Positions 34,954 to 43,930 of a DNA stretch of 64,000 nucleotides are shown here, one piece after another (the first letter of the stretch is position 1; every line of letters starts with the position of its first letter). The stretch lies in the NCBI RefSeq assembly GCF_900129805.1, contig NZ_FQWY01000003.1, forward strand, positions 44,852-108,851, in the 5' to 3' direction. Made by a program: the position numbers and the translations under genes. Below the pieces are notes generated by a model, which had not been told where the DNA came from, searched no databases, and saw only the letters and a list, made by a program, of their open reading frames with translations. Source of the DNA: Thermosyntropha lipolytica DSM 11003. Lineage in GTDB: Bacteria; Bacillota; Syntrophomonadia; Syntrophomonadales; Syntrophomonadaceae.

Positions 34954-35400
34954 ATGGAGAGAACCTTTATCATGGTAAAACCAGACGGAGTACAGAGGGG
35001 TTTAATCGGAGAGCTGATCTCCCGTATTGAGAAAAAAGGATTTAAGATTGCCGCTCTCAAGATGCTTAAGATCGATGAAGAGCTGGCTAAAAAACACTAT
35101 GCTGAACATATAGAAAAACCCTTTTTCCCTGAACTGTTAGCTTTTATAACTTCCGGACCGGTAGTGGCCATGGTAGTGGAAGGAGATGGGGTAATAGCCG
35201 GGATGCGTAAACTAATGGGCAAGACTAACCCTAAAGAAGCGGAGATAGGAACTATAAGGGGAGATTTCGGCATTACTACCTCGCAGAACCTTATTCATGG
35301 TTCAGATTCTCCCGAAGCTGCAAAGCGGGAAATAAGCCTGTTTTTCAAAGAGGAAGAAATCATAGATTATACCAGGGATTTAGACAAATGGATTTTTTAA
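34954..35400 (+). CDS. ndk: nucleoside diphosphate kinase
   Basis: 148 residues, usual size. [20 protein letters not shown] opens the protein; the catalytic histidine lies in [12 protein letters not shown] near residue 114-125. It equilibrates NTP and NDP pools. AAGGAGGAG precedes the ATG and a strong hairpin follows the stop. The gene is oriented with ftsH but spaced 91 bases away. Confidence 0.97.
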   Translation: MERTFIMVKPDGVQRGLIGELISRIEKKGFKIAALKMLKIDEELAKKHYAEHIEKPFFPELLAFITSGPVVAMVVEGDGVIAGMRKLMGKTNPKEAEIGTIRGDFGITTSQNLIHGSDSPEAAKREISLFFKEEEIIDYTRDLDKWIF

Positions 35401-35404
35401 AAAG

Positions 35405-35430
35405 AGCAGCCGGGCTTTAGCCCGGCTGCT
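35405..35430 (+). terminator. strong hairpin after ndk
   Basis: An 11-bp perfect stem, AGCAGCCGGGC (35405-35415) with GCCCGGCTGCT (35420-35430), and a TTTA loop. The tail (GGTTAAATAG) lacks a T-run, so termination may be incomplete. Confidence 0.6.
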
Positions 35431-35490
35431 GGTTAAATAGAAGCGTATTTTATAAAGGAAAAAAATAAAAAATAGTTCTGGGAAGGATTT

Positions 35491-35518
35491 TTGCCCAAGT
35501 GGTTTAATATAATATAAT
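35491..35518 (+). promoter_or_regulatory. sigma-A-type promoter of the HD-domain/folP operon
   Basis: TTGCCC (35491-35496), 16 bases, TATAAT (35513-35518), 45 bases before the likely start of the HD-domain gene. Confidence 0.55.
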
Positions 35519-35562
35519 ACCCTTTTTCAAGGGGTTAAAAATTTTATTACGGGGTGGATATA

Positions 35563-36087
35563 TTGAGGCGTATAGAATTATTGCTTAATGATCCCATATT
35601 CAACAAGCACATGCAGCGCAATGCCGAATTAGAGATAGAACCGCAATTTTGCCGGCATGATATTCATCACCATATTGATGTGGCCAGGATAGCTTATATA
35701 CTGGTTCTGGAACATAATGACCTTAATTATTTTGTAAAAGAAGCCGACCTTACCGGGAGACTGGCGGCCAAAGAGGTAATATATGCGGCCGGGCTCCTGC
35801 ATGATATAGCCAAGTGGAAGGAATATGAAGCCGGGGCCGAACATGCAGCTATCGGAGCCCGCATAGCCAGGGAAATACTGCCCCGGGTTTTCTTTAATCC
35901 GCATGAAGTAGATATAATATGCCAGGCGGTATATGAACACCGCAATATAAGCCGGGACATGAGTTTCCTGGGAGAAAGGATCCATCGGGCCGACAACCTT
36001 TCCCGGGTATGTATAAAATGCGAACACCGTATGGCCTGTCCGAAAGTAAAGAATAAAGAGATTACGATTACTGCTTTTGAGTATTGA
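35563..36087 (+). CDS. HD-domain phosphohydrolase with C-terminal cysteine motif
   Basis: About 174 residues. The HD signature is complete: H in RHDIHHHIDVARIA near 30, the HD pair in AAGLLHDIAKW near 84-94, a following H in AEHAAIGARIA and D in HRADNLSR near 145. This is the metal-dependent phosphohydrolase fold acting on nucleotides or phosphoesters. The C-terminus adds a C-x2-C-x5-C motif (CIKCEHRMACP) that could bind zinc. TTG at 35563 is chosen because GGGGTGG lies just upstream; a GTG at 35554 is alternative. It sits 35 bases before folP, a link seen in other Clostridia, but substrate and role are unknown. Confidence 0.8.
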   Translation: MRRIELLLNDPIFNKHMQRNAELEIEPQFCRHDIHHHIDVARIAYILVLEHNDLNYFVKEADLTGRLAAKEVIYAAGLLHDIAKWKEYEAGAEHAAIGARIAREILPRVFFNPHEVDIICQAVYEHRNISRDMSFLGERIHRADNLSRVCIKCEHRMACPKVKNKEITITAFEY

Positions 36088-36122
36088 TAAGCGGTCAAAA
36101 ATAGAGTAAAGGAGTAATAGAT

Positions 36123-37316
36123 TTGCAGGGACATCGTGCTGTATTGATAAAAGATCGTGAAGAAGCCAGAAGATTTATGGAAGAAATCGGGGTGGATCAG
36201 GCAGGATATGCCTACATGGAGCCCAAGGCAGTTTTTCGCTGTATAAAGCTTAAGGATATTCCCTGCCGTGCGGCCAACATCATCAAACAGGAGATGCTTT
36301 CCAAAGGCGGCGAAGCGGCAGTAAAAAGGGATGCCCTTTCTTCTGTAGGGCATACAGATGTGCTGCTTATGGGGACCCTGAAACACTACCGGCTGCTCAT
36401 AAAAAAGCTTAAAGTGCAGCCTTTTGGCCTCAAACAGCTGGCCGGGGAAATCGAGGCTATTCTGGAAGGAGTAGATAAAAAGAGCTTTACGATTGAACTT
36501 CATGGGGGTAAAACCCTGGAGCTGGGAAACCGTACCCTCATAATGGGAATACTTAATGTAACTCCGGATTCTTTCTCCGATGGAGGAAGATATAGCGATC
36601 CGGCCAGGGCGGTAGAAAGGGCTCTGGAGATGAAAGAAGAAGGGGCAGACATTATAGATATAGGAGGGGCATCTTCCCGGCCTAATGCGACGATCGCTTC
36701 GGAAGAAGAAGAGATGGAACGGGTATTGCCGGTTTTAAAAGAGCTGGTCAAGGAAGACCTTATCATATCTGTAGATACCTTCCGGGGCAGGGTGGCTAAA
36801 GCCTGTCTTGATCTGGGAGCCCATATTATAAATGATATCGGGAGATTTCAAATGGATCCCACACTGCTTCCGGTTTTAGCCGAGTACAATGCTCCAGCCA
36901 TCATCATGCACAACCGGATGCAGATGAAAAGCGGCGAACCTTATGAAGATTTAATTTCCGATATAATTGTGGAGCTTAAAGAATCGATAAAACAGGCGGA
37001 AGATATGGGCTTAAAAAAGGAAAAGCTGATAATAGATCCCGGCATAGGCTTTGGCAAAACCGTAGAACAGAACCGGCTTATCGTAAAAAGGCTCTGGGAG
37101 TTCAAAAGCCTGGGACGTCCGATCCTTTTAGGCGCTTCCCGCAAATCTTTCATCGGTCATACCCTTAATCTGGAAGTGGGTGAGCGGCTGGAAGGAAGCC
37201 TGGCGGTAGCCGCTATCGGCATTATGAATGGAGCCGACATCCTGCGCGTGCATGATGTAAAAGAGACGAAGCGGGTGGCCATGATGACAGATGCGGTGGT
37301 GCGGGAGAATGGATAG
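36123..37316 (+). CDS. folP: dihydropteroate synthase, long form
   Basis: 397 residues, about 120 more than a typical DHPS. The catalytic TIM barrel begins near residue 137 (RTLIMGILNVTPDSFSDGG), with DIIDIGGASSRPNA near 177, ISVDTFR near 217 and IDPGIGFGKT near 300-309. It joins pABA and hydroxymethyl-dihydropterin pyrophosphate. Residues 1-125 form an extra domain containing MGTLKHYRLLIKKLK near 81; such N-terminally extended FolP proteins occur in Clostridia, with no function known to me. TTG start after AAAGGAG. folB overlaps its end by 8 bases. Confidence 0.95.
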   Translation: MQGHRAVLIKDREEARRFMEEIGVDQAGYAYMEPKAVFRCIKLKDIPCRAANIIKQEMLSKGGEAAVKRDALSSVGHTDVLLMGTLKHYRLLIKKLKVQPFGLKQLAGEIEAILEGVDKKSFTIELHGGKTLELGNRTLIMGILNVTPDSFSDGGRYSDPARAVERALEMKEEGADIIDIGGASSRPNATIASEEEEMERVLPVLKELVKEDLIISVDTFRGRVAKACLDLGAHIINDIGRFQMDPTLLPVLAEYNAPAIIMHNRMQMKSGEPYEDLISDIIVELKESIKQAEDMGLKKEKLIIDPGIGFGKTVEQNRLIVKRLWEFKSLGRPILLGASRKSFIGHTLNLEVGERLEGSLAVAAIGIMNGADILRVHDVKETKRVAMMTDAVVRENG

Positions 37317-37668
37317 AATAATCGCCAAAGGGTTAACCTTTACTGCCTGTCATGGGGTTTTTCCCGAGGAAAAGGTTAACCCCCAGACCTTTAAGGTAGA
37401 CCTGGTAATGTACAAGGATCTAGAGCCGGCCGGGCGGGAAGATGATTTAAGCCGAACGGTAAGCTATGCCCAGGTTTATGAAGTGGTAAAAGAGCTGGTA
37501 GAAGGCAAGTCTTTTAATTTGATTGAGGCTTTGGCCCAGAATATAGCCGATAAGCTGCTTAGAGATTTCCCCCTGGAGGCGGTAGAGGTTACGGTTTATA
37601 AGCCGGAGGCTCCGGTTCCGGGCCGTTTCGATTATTTTGCTGTCCAGATATATCGGCAAAAAGACTAA
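37309..37668 (+). CDS. folB: dihydroneopterin aldolase
   Basis: 119 residues from the ATG at 37309. MDRIIAKGLTFTACHGVFPE with the conserved HGV, then SYAQVYEVVKELVEGKSFNL and LIEALAQNIAD match FolB. It makes 6-hydroxymethyl-dihydropterin in the folate pathway. The start overlaps the folP stop by 8 bases, indicating translational coupling. A longer frame from 37291 is within folP and unlikely. Confidence 0.95.
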   Translation: MDRIIAKGLTFTACHGVFPEEKVNPQTFKVDLVMYKDLEPAGREDDLSRTVSYAQVYEVVKELVEGKSFNLIEALAQNIADKLLRDFPLEAVEVTVYKPEAPVPGRFDYFAVQIYRQKD

Positions 37669-37750
37669 AATTTTCGAAAAAAATATGTGAAGGAAGAATA
37701 TTTTTTATTAAAATAAATCTATATGCTAAATCAAAGGAAGCGTTTATAAT

Positions 37751-38266
37751 ATGAAAAAAAGGGTTTTATTAGGCATAGGAAGCAATCTGGGAGATAAGAA
37801 GGCTAATCTGGAAACAGCGATCAGGGAAATAGGGGATATAAAAGGGGTTGAGATTACAGGGATTTCTTCCTTTTATATAACTCCCCCCTGGGGTAGGGAA
37901 GACCAGGATGAGTTTTTAAACGGGGTAGTAGAAATAGAGACTGATATGCCTCCACTTGAACTTTTGCACAGGTTGCAGGCAGTAGAAATCAACATGGGCC
38001 GGGAACGTAAGGAGAAGTGGGGCCCGCGCAACATAGATATTGACATTCTCCTCTATGGAGAGGAAGTGATGGATCTGGAGGAACTCAAGGTTCCTCACCC
38101 CTACATGCGTGAGAGGTTGTTTGTCCTTGTGCCCCTGGCGGAGATAAGGCCGGATTTAGTCTTTCCGGATGATGGGGCTCATATTGGGGAGGTGTTGGCT
38201 AAAGCATTAAGGAACGGAAAAGAGAATATAAGAAAACTGGATAATTCTCCCGCCAGCGCGCATTAA
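37751..38266 (+). CDS. folK: HPPK, 6-hydroxymethyl-dihydropterin pyrophosphokinase
   Basis: 171 residues. LLGIGSNLGDKKANLETAI (residues 5-23), FYITPPWGREDQDEFLN near 42-58 and WGPRNIDIDILLYG near 94-107 are the HPPK signatures, the last containing the catalytic Asp pair. It adds pyrophosphate from ATP to the pterin used by FolP. AAAGGAAG precedes the ATG. folP-folB-folK form a complete terminal folate branch apart from the bifunctional folate synthase, which is not in this window. Confidence 0.96.
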   Translation: MKKRVLLGIGSNLGDKKANLETAIREIGDIKGVEITGISSFYITPPWGREDQDEFLNGVVEIETDMPPLELLHRLQAVEINMGRERKEKWGPRNIDIDILLYGEEVMDLEELKVPHPYMRERLFVLVPLAEIRPDLVFPDDGAHIGEVLAKALRNGKENIRKLDNSPASAH

Positions 38267-38313
38267 AAAGGTATTCCGCTTGTATTTTAAAGAAACAAGA
38301 CGGTGATGAGGTG

Positions 38314-38338
38314 CAAGACAGGCTCTGTTCCTGTCTTG
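38314..38338 (+). promoter_or_regulatory. leader hairpin before the DUF2520-panBCD genes
   Basis: CAAGACAGG (38314-38322) pairs perfectly with CCTGTCTTG (38330-38338), loop CTCTGTT. No T-run follows; the ribosome binding site GGGGGG lies 6 bases downstream, so it may modulate translation or RNA stability. Confidence 0.5.
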
Positions 38339-38357
38339 AAATCAGGGGGGGTAATTT

Positions 38358-39257
38358 ATGCGTAAGACGATCGGCATTATTGGAGCGGGAGTAGTAGGGA
38401 CAGCTGTAGGTGTAGTCTTGAGCCAGCAGGGCTATGAGGTTACAGGCGTTTATGATATCAGGCCTGAAGCTACATGGCAGCTGGTAGAGAGGACGGCCTG
38501 CATAGCCCTAACTTCGCCCGAGGAAGTATCCAGGCTTGCGGACCTGCTTTTTATCACTACCTCGGATTCGGCGATAAAAGGGGTAGTAGACCGTTTAGCT
38601 GATAACCGGGCTTTCTATGAAGAACAGATTGTGATTCACATGAGCGGGGCACAATCTTCGGAAATCCTGGATCGGGCTAAACCTTTTGGGGCGCGGGTTT
38701 TATCTATTCATCCTATTCAGTCTTTTGCCAATCCTGACCGGGCGATCGAGATTTTACCCGGTTCGGTTTTCAGTATCGAGGGCGACAAGGATGCTTATGA
38801 TGTAGCAGTCAATATTGTCGAAGCCCTGGATGGGGAATATTTTTTCATAAGCCGGGAAGCTAAGCCTCTCTACCACGCAGGAGCCTGTGTGGTGTCCAAT
38901 TATCTGGTTACTCTGGTTGATTTTGGGGTAAAGCTGCTGGAAACTACCGGAATACCTAAAAACATGGCGGTTAAAGCCTTGATGCCGCTTATAAATGGAA
39001 CTATACACAATATCGAAAAAATAGGCATACCCAAAGCGCTTACCGGGCCTATTGCCCGGGGAGATGTTTCTACTATTTTAAGACATCTGAGCTGTATGGA
39101 AAAGGCTTTGCCTCCTGACCTTATGAAACTTTACAGCTGGCTGGGCCTGTTTACGGCGGAAATCGCCCTGGAAAAGGGGAGTATCGATGAAAAGATCCTC
39201 CGGGAATTCCAGAAATTATTCACCCAAGAACTTATGCGCGCAGTATCGACCGGATAG
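38358..39257 (+). CDS. Rossmann-like DUF2520 oxidoreductase, candidate ketopantoate reductase
   Basis: 299 residues. The N-terminal NAD(P)-binding Rossmann domain has GIIGAGVVGTAVG (residues 6-18); SIHPIQSFANPD near 117-128 and the C-terminal helical DUF2520 domain (YHAGACVVSNYLVTLVDFG near 174-192) follow. The overall architecture equals that of ketopantoate reductases and related beta-hydroxyacid dehydrogenases. It is 49 bases upstream of panB in a panB-panC-panD operon that lacks panE, so a NADPH-dependent ketopantoate reductase role (PanG-like) is plausible. That function is inference from context. Confidence 0.85.
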   Translation: MRKTIGIIGAGVVGTAVGVVLSQQGYEVTGVYDIRPEATWQLVERTACIALTSPEEVSRLADLLFITTSDSAIKGVVDRLADNRAFYEEQIVIHMSGAQSSEILDRAKPFGARVLSIHPIQSFANPDRAIEILPGSVFSIEGDKDAYDVAVNIVEALDGEYFFISREAKPLYHAGACVVSNYLVTLVDFGVKLLETTGIPKNMAVKALMPLINGTIHNIEKIGIPKALTGPIARGDVSTILRHLSCMEKALPPDLMKLYSWLGLFTAEIALEKGSIDEKILREFQKLFTQELMRAVSTG

Positions 39258-39306
39258 GGTTATGCTGCCTTAAACCGGGACAGCATGGGAAAAGGAGCGG
39301 ATAAGT

Positions 39307-40137
39307 ATGGCAAGAGTAACGACAGCCACTTTAAAGGCCAGAAAAGCCAGCGGGGAAAAGATAACTATGCTTACCGCCTATGATTATGCTACGGCGGCTT
39401 TAGTCGATGAAGCCGGTATTGATATGATCCTGGTAGGCGATTCGCTGGGAATGGTAGTTTTGGGGTATGAAAACACCCTGGCGGTTACCATGGAAGATAT
39501 GCTCCATCATACCCGGGCAGTTACCCGGGCGGTAAAAAATGCCCTGGTAGTAGGGGATATGCCTTTTCTTTCCTATCACATTTCCCGGGAAGAAGCGGTG
39601 CGCAATGCCGGGCGCTTTATTCAGGAAGGGGGAGCCCAGGCGGTCAAACTGGAGGGAGGCCGGGAAAGGGTAGATACGATAAAGGCTATCCTGGATGCGC
39701 AGATTCCGGTAATGGGGCATATAGGGCTTACTCCCCAGTCGGTTAACCAGCTGGGCGGGTTTAAGGTGCAGGGCAAAGACCTGGAAACAGCCCGCAAATT
39801 GATTGCTGATGCCAAAGCTTTGGAAGAAGCCGGAGTATTTTCGATTGTCCTGGAGTGTGTTCCTACTCCTCTGGCTAAGAAGATAACCGAGGAAGTAGGG
39901 GTGCCTACCATAGGCATAGGAGCTGGACCTTATTGTGACGGACAGGTTCTGGTTATAAATGACATGCTGGGCATGTTTAAAGGGCATATACCGAAATTTG
40001 TAAAAAGATATGCTAATCTGGAACCGATAATAAAAGAAGCTCTGACGGCTTATAAAAGAGAAGTAGAAGCGGGAGTTTTTCCCGGAGAAGAGCATAGTTT
40101 TAACATGCAGGATGAGGTTTTAGAAAAACTATACTAA
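39307..40137 (+). CDS. panB: ketopantoate hydroxymethyltransferase
   Basis: 276 residues. [20 protein letters not shown] (about 21-40) with [21 protein letters not shown] near 117 and [20 protein letters not shown] near 136-155 are diagnostic. It adds a hydroxymethyl group from methylene-tetrahydrofolate to ketoisovalerate, so it also depends on the folate genes upstream. AAAGGAGCGG precedes the ATG; panC follows by 18 bases. Confidence 0.97.
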   Translation: MARVTTATLKARKASGEKITMLTAYDYATAALVDEAGIDMILVGDSLGMVVLGYENTLAVTMEDMLHHTRAVTRAVKNALVVGDMPFLSYHISREEAVRNAGRFIQEGGAQAVKLEGGRERVDTIKAILDAQIPVMGHIGLTPQSVNQLGGFKVQGKDLETARKLIADAKALEEAGVFSIVLECVPTPLAKKITEEVGVPTIGIGAGPYCDGQVLVINDMLGMFKGHIPKFVKRYANLEPIIKEALTAYKREVEAGVFPGEEHSFNMQDEVLEKLY

Positions 40138-40155
40138 TATAGATGGGGAAAAGGT

Positions 40156-41004
40156 ATGAGAGTAATCGAGAGAGCAAGCGAAATGCAGACCCTGGTTTTA
40201 AACTACAAAAAAGAAGGCAAAATAATCGGACTGGTTCCTACTATGGGCTATCTTCATGCCGGGCACATGGCTCTGGTAAAAAAAGCCAGAGCCATGTGTG
40301 ACCTGGTTATTGTCAGCATTTTTGTAAACCCTATTCAGTTTGGACAGGGTGAGGATTTTGACATCTATCCCCGGGATCTGGAGCGGGATTTAAAGCTGTT
40401 AATTGACGAAGAGGTGGATTTTGTCTTTCATCCGGCAGTAGGAGAGATGTATCCCCCGGGATACAGCACCTATGTAGAAGTGGAAGGGGAAATAACTTCT
40501 AAAATGTGCGGAGCGTCCCGCCCCGGCCATTTCAGGGGAGTAACTACGGTGGTGAGCAAGCTTTTCCATATCTGCCTTCCTGACTATGCTTTTTTCGGGC
40601 AGAAAGATGCCCAGCAGGTGACTATTATTGAAAAAATGGTGCGGGAGCTCAATTTCCCGGTTAAGATAGTAAGGGTGCCTATTGTGCGCGAAGAAGACGG
40701 ACTGGCCATGAGTTCGCGCAATGTTTACCTTAACCCGCAGGAACGGGAAGATGCCCTGGTGCTTTACCGGGCGCTTAAACATGCGGAAAAGCTCATAGCT
40801 GAAGGGGAGAGGGATGTCGATTTCGTAAAACAGGAGATGGAAAAAGTTATAAAGATGGTTCCTTATGCGGTAATAGATTATATAGAGATCGTAAGGGCTG
40901 AGGATTTAGGGGCGCTTGATAAGATCGAAGGCCAGGTTTTGCTGGCTCTGGCCGTGAAGATCGGCAAGACCAGGCTTATTGACAACCTGTTGGTGGAGGT
41001 GTAG
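40156..41004 (+). CDS. panC: pantoate-beta-alanine ligase
   Basis: 282 residues. The ATP-binding HxGH motif is in PTMGYLHAGHMALVKKA (residues 28-44) and the KMSKS-like motif in GLAMSSRN near 182-189; FGQKDAQQV near 149 is also conserved. It condenses pantoate with beta-alanine to pantothenate. Its stop is 6 bases from the panD start, with the panD ribosome binding site inside the panC end. Confidence 0.97.
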   Translation: MRVIERASEMQTLVLNYKKEGKIIGLVPTMGYLHAGHMALVKKARAMCDLVIVSIFVNPIQFGQGEDFDIYPRDLERDLKLLIDEEVDFVFHPAVGEMYPPGYSTYVEVEGEITSKMCGASRPGHFRGVTTVVSKLFHICLPDYAFFGQKDAQQVTIIEKMVRELNFPVKIVRVPIVREEDGLAMSSRNVYLNPQEREDALVLYRALKHAEKLIAEGERDVDFVKQEMEKVIKMVPYAVIDYIEIVRAEDLGALDKIEGQVLLALAVKIGKTRLIDNLLVEV

Positions 41005-41010
41005 GTAGAA

Positions 41011-41382
41011 ATGTATCGCTATATGCTGAAATCTAAAATTCATCGGGCGGTAGTAACTGATGCTGACCTCAACTATGTGGGCAGCATAACTATAGACCCG
41101 GTTTTGATGGAGGCAGCTGATATATTGCCTAATGAAAAAGTGGCGGTAGTAAATAATAATAATGGGGCCCGTTTTGAAACTTATGTTATCGAAGGAGAAC
41201 GGGGATCAGGCACCATATGCCTTAATGGAGCAGCAGCGCGGCTGGTGCAAAAAGGGGATATAATAATCATCCTTACCTATGCCGTAGTTGATGACAGGGA
41301 ATGTCGCGACTACAAGCCTAAACTGGTATATGTGAATGAAAAGAACCAGATTGAAAAGATTTGTCTGGGAAGCTATGAATAG
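41011..41382 (+). CDS. panD: aspartate 1-decarboxylase
   Basis: 123 residues. The self-processing site is present as YVGSITID with Gly24-Ser25, where serinolysis yields the pyruvoyl cofactor; MLKSKIHRA at residues 5-13 and [12 protein letters not shown] near 71-82 are typical. It makes beta-alanine for PanC. The first ATG gives the conserved numbering of Ser25, supporting this start. It is followed by nadA after 10 bases, so pantothenate and NAD genes are probably co-transcribed. Confidence 0.97.
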   Translation: MYRYMLKSKIHRAVVTDADLNYVGSITIDPVLMEAADILPNEKVAVVNNNNGARFETYVIEGERGSGTICLNGAAARLVQKGDIIIILTYAVVDDRECRDYKPKLVYVNEKNQIEKICLGSYE

Positions 41383-41392
41383 GAGGAGTTAA

Positions 41393-42301
41393 ATGTCAGG
41401 TGATCTTACAAGCTATATAGCTGCGCGGAAAAAGGAACTCAATGCGCTTATCCTCGCTCACTATTACCAGCTTCCAGAAATCCAGGATTGTGCCGATTTT
41501 GTAGGAGATTCCCTGCAGCTGGCCCGCAGAGCGAAAGAAGCCGAAGAGGAGATCATAGTATGCTGCGGGGTTCATTTTATGGCGGAAAGTGCCAAGATCT
41601 TAAATCCCGATAAAACGGTGCTTATTCCCGAAGTTAAAGCCGGATGTCCCATGGCCGATATGGTAACCCCGGAGAAGCTGAGGGAGAAAAAAGCGTTATA
41701 TGGAGAACCGGTGGTAGTATGTTATGTGAATTCATCAGCAGCGGTAAAGGCGGAAAGCGATATCTGCTGCACATCTTCCAATGCGCTGGAAGTGGTAAGA
41801 TCAATACCGGAAGGGCGGGACATCCTGTTTGTTCCTGACTGTAATCTGGGAGCCTTTGTGGCGCAAAAGACGGGAAGAGAGCTTATCCTGTGGGAAGGGT
41901 ACTGTCCGGTGCACCATGTGCTGACCTGGAAAGAGGTAGAAGAGCAGAAAAAGCTTCATCCCGAGGCGGAAGTGGTAGTACATCCGGAGTGTCCTGTAGA
42001 AGTTACGGAAAAGGCGGATGCCGTCCGTTCTACAGCCGGCATATTAAAATATGTGCAGGAAAGCCCGAAAAAGGAATTCATAATCGGTACCGAAGCAGGT
42101 TTTCTCTACACCTTACACCGGCACTGCCCGGATAAGAAATTCTATTTAGCCCGTCCGGAATTCACCTGTGCCGATATGAAGCTTATAACCCTGGAGAAGC
42201 TGGCTTTGGCCCTGGAAAAGCTGCAGTATGAAGTGGTGGTGCCGGAAGATATAAGGGAAAAGGCGTATCAGGCCCTAGAGAAAATGATTGCGATAGGATA
42301 A
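41393..42301 (+). CDS. nadA: quinolinate synthase A
   Basis: 302 residues. ILAHYYQLPEIQDCADFVGD near 20-39, the [4Fe-4S] ligand cysteines in GCPMADM near 84, and further conserved stretches VCYVNSSAAVKAESDICCTS, PDCNLG and HPECPVEV are all present. It condenses iminoaspartate with dihydroxyacetone phosphate using an oxygen-sensitive iron-sulfur cluster. AGGAGG precedes the ATG. It is first of nadA-nadB-nadC. Confidence 0.97.
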   Translation: MSGDLTSYIAARKKELNALILAHYYQLPEIQDCADFVGDSLQLARRAKEAEEEIIVCCGVHFMAESAKILNPDKTVLIPEVKAGCPMADMVTPEKLREKKALYGEPVVVCYVNSSAAVKAESDICCTSSNALEVVRSIPEGRDILFVPDCNLGAFVAQKTGRELILWEGYCPVHHVLTWKEVEEQKKLHPEAEVVVHPECPVEVTEKADAVRSTAGILKYVQESPKKEFIIGTEAGFLYTLHRHCPDKKFYLARPEFTCADMKLITLEKLALALEKLQYEVVVPEDIREKAYQALEKMIAIG

Positions 42302-42311
42302 AAGGTGGGTT

Positions 42312-43913
42312 ATGGATATATCAAGATATATAGGCAGGCTAGATAAAAACACGCCGGTTATAAAGACGGATTTTCTGGTGATCGGCGGAGGCATAGCTGG
42401 TCTTTTTACGGCTCTGAAAGCTTCCCGTTACGGGAAAGTTACGGTACTGGTAAAGACGAGCCTGGACGAATCTAATACCGGTCTGGCCCAGGGGGGAATT
42501 GCAGCTGCGGTGCATGAAGAAGATTCCCCTTTTTTGCATTTGGAAGACACCCTGCAGGCAGGAGCCGGTTTGTGCAATATTGAAGCGGTAGATGTGCTGG
42601 TCAGGGAAGGGCCTTTGCGGGTAAGAGAGCTGATAGAGATGGGGGCCACCTTTGACATGAAAGATGGCAGCATCTCCCTGACCCGGGAAGGGGCCCACAG
42701 CAAGCCCCGCATCCTGCATGCGGCTGATGCTACCGGTGAAGCTATACGCCGGGCCCTGGTGAAAAAATGCGAGGAAAATGCCGATATAGAGGTGAGGGAA
42801 CATGTTTTCCTCATCGATATCCTGGCTGATATCCATAAAAAAGAGGCTTATGGCGCTCTGGTACATGATATTAAGGCGGGAGAAGACCTCATCTATGCGG
42901 CCAGGGCTGTAATCATAGCTACGGGAGGGGCCGGCCAGCTTTACAAATATACTACCAATCCCCGGGTGGCGACTGGAGATGGCATGGCGGCTGCTTTCCG
43001 GGCAGGATGCAGCCTGTCGGATCTGGAATTTATCCAGTTTCATCCTACCGTATTATTCAGCCATGACAATCAGCGTTTCCTCATATCCGAGGCGGTAAGG
43101 GGAGAAGGCGGGATCCTTTTTAACCAGAAAGGCGAGGCTTTCATGGAAAAATACCATCCCTTAAAAGACTTAGCTCCCCGGGATGTGGTGGCCAGGGCCA
43201 TCTGGAATGAAATGATGCAGGAAGGAACGGAATATGTATATCTTGATATGCGCTTAATTCCCAATGTAAAAGAGCGTTTCCCCAACATCTACCGTACCTT
43301 GAGAGAAAAGGGCATTGATCTTACCCGGGAGATGGTGCCGGTTTCCCCAGCGGCCCACTATACTATGGGGGGCATAGTAACTGATACCGAAGGACAGACC
43401 GGCATATACGGCCTTTATGCCTGTGGCGAGACTGCCTGTACAGGAGTCCATGGTGCCAACCGGCTGGCCAGCAATTCCCTTCTGGAAGGCATTGTTTTTG
43501 GCCAGAGGATAGTGGACCATGTGGAAGAAGTTATGTACCGCCGGCAGGTATATATAGAGGAAATAATCGAAAGCTTTCAGGAAGGGCAGGTTTTTAAACC
43601 GGCCCCCAAAGGGATAGAGCCCTGTAAGGCGAGGAAGATCTTGCAGGAGGTCATGTGGGAAAAAGTAGGGATAATAAGGGATGAAAAAGGCCTGAAAGAA
43701 GCCCATCGCCAGGTGAATGAACTGTATAACCGGCTAACGCGGGGAGATAATATCATCGAATACTATGAAGTAGTCAACATGCTGACTGTTGCCCACATAG
43801 TGATACTGGCTTCCCTGTGGCGCAAAGAAAGCCGGGGAGGACATTACCGCAGCGATTATCCCGAGCGGGACAATGTAAAGTGGCTAAAACATACCAGCTT
43901 TATAAACTGCTGA
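42312..43913 (+). CDS. nadB: L-aspartate oxidase
   Basis: 533 residues. FAD-binding GGGIAGLFTALKASR near 25-39, the active-site region NTGLAQGGIAAAVHEEDSP near 56-74, HSKPRILHAAD near 130 and the fumarate-reductase-type HPTVLF and AAHYTMGGI are all visible. It makes iminoaspartate for NadA; in anaerobes fumarate can replace oxygen as acceptor. The ATG is preceded by GGTGGG and lies 10 bases after nadA. Confidence 0.96.
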   Translation: MDISRYIGRLDKNTPVIKTDFLVIGGGIAGLFTALKASRYGKVTVLVKTSLDESNTGLAQGGIAAAVHEEDSPFLHLEDTLQAGAGLCNIEAVDVLVREGPLRVRELIEMGATFDMKDGSISLTREGAHSKPRILHAADATGEAIRRALVKKCEENADIEVREHVFLIDILADIHKKEAYGALVHDIKAGEDLIYAARAVIIATGGAGQLYKYTTNPRVATGDGMAAAFRAGCSLSDLEFIQFHPTVLFSHDNQRFLISEAVRGEGGILFNQKGEAFMEKYHPLKDLAPRDVVARAIWNEMMQEGTEYVYLDMRLIPNVKERFPNIYRTLREKGIDLTREMVPVSPAAHYTMGGIVTDTEGQTGIYGLYACGETACTGVHGANRLASNSLLEGIVFGQRIVDHVEEVMYRRQVYIEEIIESFQEGQVFKPAPKGIEPCKARKILQEVMWEKVGIIRDEKGLKEAHRQVNELYNRLTRGDNIIEYYEVVNMLTVAHIVILASLWRKESRGGHYRSDYPERDNVKWLKHTSFINC

Positions 43914-43930
43914 AAGTGGGAGGAATTGTA

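Noticed and set aside
43817..43930. Longer N-terminus for nadC overlapping nadB
   Set aside because: The region codes for NadB in another frame, and GGGAGGA is correctly placed only for the TTG at 43931.
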